Assembly (NCBI GenBank): GCA_025093985.1
Contig: JACAAK010000003.1
Coordinates: forward strand, 1,674,001-1,738,000
Length of the DNA: 64,000 nt
Direction of reading: 5' to 3'
From: Calvatia gigantea
Taxonomy: Eukaryota; Basidiomycota; Agaricomycetes; Agaricales; Lycoperdaceae
The translations under genes and the position numbers were made by a program. Under the pieces are notes generated by a model. The model was not told the DNA's origin, made no database searches, and worked only from the letters and a program-made list of their open reading frames with translations. Positions 55,931-64,000 of the stretch are shown here, piece by piece (position 1 is the first letter of the stretch; the number at the start of each line of letters is the position of its first letter).

Positions 55931-56204
55931 ATATATTGTGTTGTGTACACTACTTGCCATAATTAAGTGCTTTACTCATCTTTTGCTGTTGGACTCCACC
56001 CGAATTACGAATTACGGGTTCGCGACACCTCTGACATCAACCACATCTACTCTTCACCACCTGCTACTTCTAACCTTGGACTTTATTCGTACTCACAACT
56101 GAACCGTTGTCGTTACTTACCAAGCACACTTACACAGTCTTAACCAGCGGTATACCTCCTGCTTACGTTGCCACTCCTTTTGTTTACTCTCCTTCCTAAG
56201 GGCT
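55931..56204. other. Intergenic before BLM10
   Basis: 274 bp of CA/TC-rich sequence between tandem genes, presumably the 3' UTR of the RXT2-like gene and the BLM10 promoter. No TATA box recognised. Confidence 0.4.
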
Positions 56205-59200
56205 ATGGCTCTACCAGATATTGGCAAATTGCGTATCAATGGTGCCTCACCGACTCGGTACTGCGGTGCTATCATACCAGAAGACATAGCCAACACGGAA
56301 GGAAACAGAGAAATGGAAAAGCTAAAAAATCTTGCGCGTCTGCTACCTTTTTCTATCGAGTCCAATTCGCGCATGCAACAAATGCTGGACTTCATCATAT
56401 TGCGGATTTACCAAGCTGTTCAAGCACAAGACTATGACATTGGTTTCCTGCAGTGGGATACCATGCTGACTTTGTTCGTGGCTCTTTATTCCTCTGTGGC
56501 ACGTTGTGCTCACGACTTATTCTCAGTTGGATTTCGCTCAAATACCCGATTCCCAAGGACAAACGAATCAAGCTTGCAAAGCTATACTTCGAGCTCAGCA
56601 TCACTTCTGGGATGCCGATGCAAGTAGTGGCCAGCTGTGCCGATGGATTCCGCCTTTTGACACGATCGAAGAAGATTTTAACAGTAGAAGATATGAGATT
56701 GCCATGGAAGCCGATCTATGACACGCTCAGTCAAGATCTGTTCTTGACCCGAAGGCAGTTTGAATATACGTGAGTAATTTCCGCGCTGTTACTTTCAATA
56801 GATTTGAAGAATGTTTGCAGCCAGCTCTCGTGGTGTTTGGGTTATATAGCCGATAATGCTCGCAGATTCTTTCACCCTGCTGCCATAAATGACATGCTCG
56901 CCACCTTCGTGCCTTTGATTGATGGGACCAGGTTGGATGTACGAATAATTCCTTCTTATGTCCTATTCCATGCTGACCTCTATTTCTAACAGAGTGTCCT
57001 ATCTTCTCATTACTATCTCATGACGTTCCTACCCCTTTCCCATCCCCAAACATATCTTCCAATGTTGCTCCGTGTGTGGGAGTCCATAAACTCATACAAG
57101 TATGACGAGCGGATTTTACACTTCCTCTCCAAACTGGCGGAAATGCATATTGTCCCTGAAGTTAGTGACCCTCGGAAAATGCAAATCCCAGACGACGCTA
57201 TCTCTGAGGGTGAAACCCGACCCAATTGGACAAAGACCAACAGCCAAAAAGATGAATCATATTGGCCCGGTCTGTACAAAGATGTTGGTATCTTCTCTGA
57301 GCATGAGTGGAATCTTTTGATGTGCAAGTGTCTCGCGTCAATGGGTAAGCACTCGCGACGGTTCCTTCACGATTTGGCGCTGACCTACCGGTTAGAGATA
57401 TCTCTTGCCGACGGAGGGTCACTTACTACTGGCCCCTCAGCGGATAGCGCTGCTAGCTTTGAGATAGGAAGACTGCCAAAGCCACAATGGCGCATTCGTA
57501 TGTCCCTACGCCACGGCGTCCGTGAACAGAGCCTAACTAGGTTGCACAGTTTCCTTGGCAAAGATCATCGTTTATTCAATGGCACAAGACGGAATCCCTG
57601 TTCCTGCCTCTAATGCACCTACGCCAATGTTCTCTCCCCTTCCTTCGGGGATGAGTACGCCCCAACCCCACGGTGGCGGTACCCCGCTCGCAGACTACCT
57701 GGCAGCCCCGCTTCATAAAAGAACGTATGTACCGCAGAAAACGTACCTTGCTGGTTCAAAGGCACTTGACTCTTTTGCTCGAATGATTGCTTCGATTGAG
57801 AGTTTCTTCCATCCTTCGAACTCTGGCACATGGACACAGGATGTAAGATACTTCGACTTTCTCAGCTCCGTGCCACTGAAAACGGCTGCAACAGCTCAGT
57901 GCATTTATTAAATGTATTGCATCCGAATTCAACAAGCGTAAGCGTCACCTACTGTACCGCCAGTTAAGACAACTAACGGCAAGATAGGCTGGTTTGAGGA
58001 GCAGAAGCCGGACTGTAAGACACCCCTCGTAAGTTGGAAAGAATGTTTTGGTCAGAAACCCTTCTGATTGGACTTCTTTAGAATCGAAGACTGACCAAGC
58101 AAATGAAACGCGAGCTCGTGAAATCTATGAGAACGGTAGCCCTTCTGGCGATGTTTTCACAGGATTCAACCGTCGTGAACAATATCCAGGGATGTCTGAA
58201 ATCCATGTGTGTGATGGAACCGGACTTGATCCTCGATCCTATTTTGGAGCGCGCCGTTCCTTCATTGGAAGCATTGACAGAGGTCATTAGAGCAATCCTA
58301 GCGTCAATCCATGTTTCTTATGTCATTTACAGACTCATCGAACGCTGGCCGTCATCAAAGCCTTAGGCGCGGTGGCTCCCGCCATTGTGTCTCGACAGGT
58401 CCATTATGCTGGTGCCAAACATCTGGTGCCTATCCTTCATCTGCTTATTCCTGGAATTGACCTCGTACGTTGAACATAATCGTCCGTTGATGCGTAACTC
58501 ACGATCAGTCAGAATGACCCCTCAAAAACGGTACATTGGCCTTACACTCTACCTGATTGAAACTTACCGTTTAAATCAAGCTGTGCACCACATCTTTCTT
58601 AGTCGAAATATCTCAGTACATCACAATTGGGGACCTCACCGGGTTTGACGAACCAGCACCACGAAGCGATACAGAGCCAACGCTACCGCCAGAGACTGCC
58701 AATCTCACATTCCCTTCGCTGTCTATTGATGACGACGGGTTTGCAGATCTGACTCCGAAGCTGACCCAGGAAGAGGAGGATGCTTTGCTGAAGGTGGGAA
58801 ATCTGTTGAACATAAACCAGCCTTCAAATCTTATAGCAATATTTTCAGGATTCGACAGGAAGCTTCCCAAACTGGATCGCGAGCTTTATTCGTCGCGTTA
58901 TCCAGTTGCTGGAAAATTTGCCAGACGAAGGACCGAATGGTTCGAGTGGAGGTGCCACGGAAGGTATGTGCATTTATGAGGCTGGAGCTATATCGCTTGG
59001 ACTGACCTGTTAAAGTCCAAGTTGTTGACGCCGTCACTGGCGCATGCAGTCAAATATGTGTGCATTTGTCGGAGCCACTGTTCGATATGGTCTTGAACAT
59101 GGTCTACGATTATGCTAGCACCAATGTTCGGACAAACGCAGTCCGTGCGATCCACCAATTAGTAGAATGTGTCGCAAACGCAGATCCTGTCAAGACTTTG

Positions 59201-62200
59201 GCAAAGTTCTTCCCTTTTTGTGTTGCGAATATCAAAACCGAACTAGAAAACGGAGCCAGTTCTCTGAGGACAACTTCTGCCTCGCGTCCGCTGCCATCAG
59301 ATGCTACCTTGCATTGGAATCTTGCCATTCTGCGAGGCGCCATTTACAAGTACGCGCTTTTTGTTTGTCATGAAAACCTCATGTTGATGTCATATGCCTG
59401 GCCAGTGATGGACGCGCAGTGGGTTTCTTCCTGCCATCTCTCTTGATATGTCGCATTGATCATGACATTTCATTTCAGATCCTCAAATACCAAGAGGAGT
59501 TCATACCCCTACTTCGCCTCCTAAGGGACAAGACATTATCCAAGCGAGGCTATTCCTGGACGGGAAAGCTGTTGTCCAGCCTCCTACTAACACTAACTCA
59601 TACGTACCCCTTGGAGAACAAGTTCGTCAACCCAGCAGAATGGGATAGCAAGGGTACGTGATACTGTGAGAAAATTGTGGTGTAATGCTTTATGCGCACC
59701 CAGAGTTCCGCCAAAGTCACCATTGCTACTGGGGTAAAAGCTACTCTCCAGAAGATGTGGAGGTGAGCCCATCTCCCTGCGAACACGGTTTGGCAGAGCC
59801 AGATTTACATTCTTTCAGATCTCCTGGCACGTTCCCACCGAAGATGAAATCAAGTTCACGTTGCGGGTTTTCGAAGAACTCGTGGAACCTACCTTGGATC
59901 TTCTTGAAGGCTTGATGAGACCTGGTACGTGTACAATATATCAATGTGCCTTCCATCGATGCGCATATTTGCAGATGTGCCGAGGGATGCCAAGTGGCGT
60001 AATGACTTTTGCAGGTGTGTTGTCCTTCACTGTCTTTTGTTTCTCATCCAGACGTGTCCCTAGATATCTAACCTTTGTCCGGAATGCGTTTGCTGGAATT
60101 CCGACCCTTTACAAGGAGCAAATGCCGGAAGACTATTTCACAGCAAACGCCAAGACCAGTGATATACTGTAAGCACACGTATGCGCATTTTCAATCAGCA
60201 GCATCTCATATCCTCTTCAGGGATGAAATACCAGAAATGATTGCAAATATTCCGCCCATTAACTCCGGCTTTTGCCTCACTGATCCATCGGATCCTCAGT
60301 ATATCTTCATTACGAATTTGAGGAAGAGGTTTGGGGAATTCTTACACAAAGCGTCTGTATCCCTTCGACAGCAGGGTGAAGAGAATACGGTTGATGCCGT
60401 CCAGATATTGGTAAGCAAAACTTATAGACTACTTTAACTCACTGAGGTTCCAATTATGATAAGGTGAGGTCGATGCGAACTTACCTCCTGGAGTATGCGG
60501 ACAGTAGGGATAGGTGATTTCACCGTAGTTGTTTGTGAACAGTTTTTAACTTCAATCTAGTTCCCAGGTCAATGGGGAAAGCTACAACTCAGAGAAGAAC
60601 ATCGCACGTCTTTATATCGGACAGAAGGTGTGGCCTCGCGCAGTCTACGTAAGGAGAGCAAGGTGAGTGGCTGGCGATTTAAGCCCCTGTTTGCTCTAAT
60701 GTCCCTGATAGATATTATGCGTCTACTCGTATGAGGTGGAATGCAATCGAACGTTATCGAGGTCCACTGGAAGACAGTCTGGTTGATGATCTCGTAGAGT
60801 GGTCGATCTGGCATTATCCTATCATACGACAGTACGGTGTTCCCTTTCTGCGACGTATACTTCATCTGACCTCTGTCAGGTCTGGCCAATCAGTCCTAGA
60901 AGCTATCTCAAATGTATGTACCCCTATTGTGTAGTTACCAATTCCGGCTAACGGCACGTAGGTATATGATGGCGTTCGACGTCGTGCATTACCTGTTCTC
61001 TTCAGAGCACTCGAACCTGGGGCGGATGACGACCGCATTAAGGGTGCCCTATGGACAATTAATTATCCTGCCTTTGGAAAATATGCTCTATCCGGTTTGT
61101 CGGCTTTATACTTTTGGCGCACTGGCTCCAATAGCTAAGTGAAATTCCTAACTCATAGAACCAAGCCTTGCTTTGACGACCATGAAGCATTTGTTCGGCT
61201 GTCAGCACAACGAAAAGCCTTCTTTGCAGAATTGTTCGTCCGTGGTATTTGAGAATTGTGAGCTGTGTCTCCGATGTTCTACAGTCTATGACTGAACATC
61301 CCTCAGGCCTCAACAGCTTTTCTGAACCTTGTCATTTGGTTTACGACGTTGCCAAACCGAGAGTAGATGAAGCTTTGACACAATTGAAGAATCTTTTTGT
61401 CGAAACTAAGGACGACCAGCGAGTCACGTGTCAATGTCGAGAGCAAAGGATAGCTCGAGTGAGGAAAACAGACGAAGTAGTCCAACAAATTGTAGGTCTT
61501 GCCACTTTTATTTTCAATTCAATTGTATGGGTTTACCTTCTCCCTCCAGACAAGTTACGTTCTTGACCTCTCAGAGTCAGGAAAATTACATTGGAGGTAT
61601 TCTATATATGCTGTCCGATGTCTGCGGACGCTCGTTCGACGTGATGTGCCACTACAAGATACACAAATGAAATATTTCCTCGAAAAGTCTTACGATAATC
61701 ACCCCACTATTGTGAGTTTTCAAATTCTGGAAAGGAAGCAACAGCTCATGCTACGCACCCCTTCTAGCGATATGTGTGTCACGCTTGATCGTGAACTGAC
61801 TTATGGACTTACTTCCCATTTTACAGTACGCTCAAAGGGCCGTGATGAAAAGTATCCGGTTCATCAAGCTACGGACATTTTGCAAAGATCCCGCGGACTT
61901 GGCCCTCATGAAAAATTTCAATCCCCTAAAACGTTCTGTCCCAGTGAACCCCTCTCGTCAAACAACTCCTGACTTCTTGAATGCTTGCAAGGTTCCACCA
62001 GATTTTTCCATTGCAACTGATGAACCGTAAGTGAACCTCGATTCGACTCCAAAAATGGTGCGGGGCCGTTTACTTGATGTAAATTCATAGCATATTCTAC
62101 GATAAAGATCCTCCTGGGTGGTTGACATGGGGAAAATCCGTCGAACTGTACACGTTCCCAGACTCAACTAGATCCACCTTCCAACCCTGGGATTCTTCGA

Positions 62201-64000
62201 GCGGCGAATCCGTTTCATCGGTAGCCAGAATCACCACCAATCAGAAATTCTGGGAAAAGGTATCCGGTCATTATGCCGAGGAAAACCATGAAAATGCAAT
62301 GATCCAAGACAACGTGTCATGCGTAAAATCAGTTTGTACGTCACGCTTTAACTGTTCACGGGATCAGTGTGGCTCAAGGTCCACAGTTCAACTTCTCGAA
62401 GACAAACCGTTCGCCGCTTTCAAACCCGTGGTAGAGAAACTCATCGCCGATAAAGATCAGAATAAGCAACGCGCCGCGGCAGAACTCTTGGCAGGCATCC
62501 TGGGAGGTATGTTGTTTTGCGTTTGTAAAGGTGTTTTTTCTCATGCTAGTGAATTCAGGTTCGAAGCACTGGCCAACCAAGAAGCAGGAGGAGTTATGGG
62601 CTTGGTTCGCACCCCATATGAGAAAGATCTTCTCGCAGAACATCAAGACGGATACTTTGCCTATTTGGTCATCATTTATCGAGGTGTGCAATATCCAGTG
62701 GCTATGCGTCTTCCTCTAAGGGCTAAGGAATTACGGTGTAGTATATGTTCTACCACCGAGATCCCCGAAGGATCCAACCTTTGGTTGACTACATCGTTAC
62801 AGCATTCAAGTCTCTTGATTACAATGCAGAAATGGCATTTGACGCTGTGAAGACTGCGATTCTTTACAGGGCCTTCTATGAAGAACTGGGTCGGAAATTC
62901 ATGCCATGGACTGACGAGACGGTTGAGCGGTCTTGGGCCGAAATTTCGAGCGAGCATGACGACGTCTGTTTATTCACTTCTTTTGATTCAGGTATTACTA
63001 ACAAAGCTTGCAGGTGCGCGCTTATATTGGAGACATACTGGTCTTCTCCGAGAACATTAAGGTGAGACTTATTCGCAATACATGCGAACGTGACGTTATT
63101 GAAGCCTTTATTCAGTGGCAACCTAAGCCATCATATCCAGAGACGGAGGCTTTTGTCAGAGAATGTCAAGTTGTTCCAGCAGATTACGACATAATGGGAA
63201 TGAGGGGTATTTACCACAGGACGAGAGTGCTTCAACTAGTTGAGCGCTTCAAAACTTGGCGGAAAGAACGCATGCCGGGTGTTCGTGCTTTCCAGTCTAC
63301 ATATGACCGGTACGTCAGCTGTTACCGGTTGCGGGCCGCCTGTTGAATTGACTGTGTTCTCCGCTTCTCTTCTTTCACGATTTAGAGTTGGAACAACCGT
63401 GTGTAAATGGCTATATCAATCACTTCACGATCTTCATGCCATCTCGGCTTTTGATTACATTCTCCCTTTGATGGTTCGTAGCACTTTGAATTCTCCTTCC
63501 GCCTGCCGTTCTTATTACCAAATAGTCGGAAATATTCCGATTCACGGAACGTGGGTGGCCCTCTGATTTCAATCTGTGGGACCTAATGTTTCAGTAGTCA
63601 ATGATAACGACGATCTTGCGTCGAGGGCGAGCCGCCTTCTGATTCGGATGTGTGGCGTAACTCCCCCCGTGCCTTTAGTCAACCCCATACTGGATGCGAC
63701 CTTCCACACGATCCAGAATTCTCCTGTGAGTAATTTCGGCTTGCCGCCGACTTGGTTCGCTCACTCGAGTAACGACTAGTCATGGAAAGTCCGGCTCAAA
63801 GCTCTACCGCTGGTTCAAGGTTAGTAATCTTCTAATTTTTAGAGCCCTTTGGGAGTGGGGGCAAAGTGGCGGAACCGCCGCTCCTTTTTGATTCTATATG
63901 TTTGCCTTTTGATATCGACATCGATGGGATGTTAGAGATTTCAAACGCACTGTCCGATGTGCTAACTGTATGCAGTCTTCTACTTCCGACAGCTTCCATT
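56205..64000 (+). CDS. BLM10: Proteasome activator Blm10/PA200 (3' end outside window)
   Basis: A very large HEAT-repeat protein that caps the 20S proteasome core and opens its gate. The start at 56205 gives MALPDIGKLRINGASPTRYC. Recognisable blocks follow in order: LARLLPFSIESNSRMQQMLD, DMRLPWKPIYDTLSQDLFLT (56694-56753), LSWCLGYIADNARRFFHPAA, LMTFLPLSHPQTYLPMLLRV (57017-57076), SYWPGLYKDVGIFSEHEWNL (57258-57317), KTYLAGSKALDSFARMIASI (57738-57797) and RELVKSMRTVALLAMFSQDS. Next are LPETANLTFP-type linker near 58690, VQVVDAVTGACSQICVHLSE, SKRGYSWTGKLLSSLLLTLT, then DQNKQRAAAELLAGILGG (62457-62510) and MCGVTPPVPLVNPILDATFH. Every frame change I checked is explained by a 44-65 nt GT-AG intron. 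Microexons of 18 and 25 nt are needed. The reading frame is open at 64000, so the C-terminus, with the proteasome-gate-opening HbYX-like tail, is missing. Confidence 0.94.
58513..58530 (+). other. BLM10: 18-nt coding microexon in BLM10
   Basis: It encodes NDPSKT in phase 0, between a gtcag acceptor and a gtacat donor, joining ...LLIPGIDL to LCTTSFLVEISQYI. Both introns are about 50 nt. Confidence 0.7.
63526..63550 (+). other. BLM10: 25-nt coding microexon in BLM10
   Basis: It encodes SEIFRFTE plus one base, between an aatag acceptor (ends 63525) and a gtgggt donor (starts 63551). Flanking introns are 52 and 44 nt. It connects DYILPLM to LVNDNDDLASR in frame. Confidence 0.7.

Noticed and set aside
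57450..57600. Apparent frameshift in BLM10 between IGRLPKPQWRI and SLAKIIVYSMAQDG
   Set aside because: A gtatgt...cacag intron starting near 57498 joins the two in phase, so no frameshift is needed.
1..64000. A secondary-metabolite or defence gene cluster
   Set aside because: All recognised genes are ordinary housekeeping genes of unrelated pathways; no synthase, tailoring enzyme, transporter or NLR-like gene is present.

Overview
This is nuclear DNA from a filamentous basidiomycete, most likely an Agaricomycete (mushroom-forming fungus). The signs are protein-coding genes on both strands cut by many GT-AG introns of about 45-80 nt, pyrimidine-rich leaders, no bacterial-type operons, and gene families typical of this group (BTG-domain protein, BTB protein of the mushroom type, RXT2-like protein, UPF0658). 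I recognise about twenty genes, almost all single-copy housekeeping genes. There is no secondary-metabolite cluster, CRISPR array, recognisable transposon or convincing tRNA.

Layout. 0.5-10.4 kb: SGF11 (SAGA deubiquitinase module), a UPF0658 Golgi membrane protein, the SNARE BET1, the SUMO protease ULP1 (minus strand) and a Yippee zinc protein. 10.4-18.4 kb: an 8-kb gene-poor stretch with at most one tiny gene and a few simple repeats. 18.4-22.6 kb: a Ras GTPase, a BTB protein and the peroxisomal membrane protein PMP24. 22.6-25.8 kb: another gene-poor stretch. 25.8-42.5 kb: a compact block with MTC1, complex I 30-kDa subunit (minus), the splicing factor BCAS2/Cwf7, a ~5-kb gene for a Ser/Pro-rich PRRC2-like protein, LSC2 (minus), a DinB-fold protein, the class I histone deacetylase RPD3 and the repair factor RAD14/XPA. 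43.1-48.5 kb: a peroxisomal acyl-CoA thioesterase, ribosomal protein S27 (minus) and a BTG/Tob-family protein. 48.5-64 kb: a possible small gene, biotin synthase (with a one-base frame break), a possible RXT2-like gene and BLM10, the 250-kDa proteasome activator, which runs off the right edge.

The genes do not form one pathway. Loose themes are chromatin (SGF11, RPD3, possible RXT2), mitochondrial metabolism (complex I, LSC2, BIO2), peroxisomes (PMP24 and a thioesterase ending in AKL) and the secretory pathway (BET1, UPF0658, MTC1). Several neighbours share short divergent promoters or converge tail to tail.

The strongest unusual signal is in exon structure rather than gene content. When I rebuilt reading frames from conserved protein sequence, seven genes needed coding exons of 25 nt or less: SGF11 (11 nt), RAS (22 nt, then an apparent 2-nt exon), complex I 30 kDa (23 nt), LSC2 (22 nt), DinB-like (24 nt), BIO2 (21 nt, carrying part of the radical-SAM cysteine motif) and BLM10 (18 and 25 nt). 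These are inferences from sequence and need transcript data. I did not find a credible new multi-gene system. Coordinates of spliced genes are start codon to stop codon, introns included.
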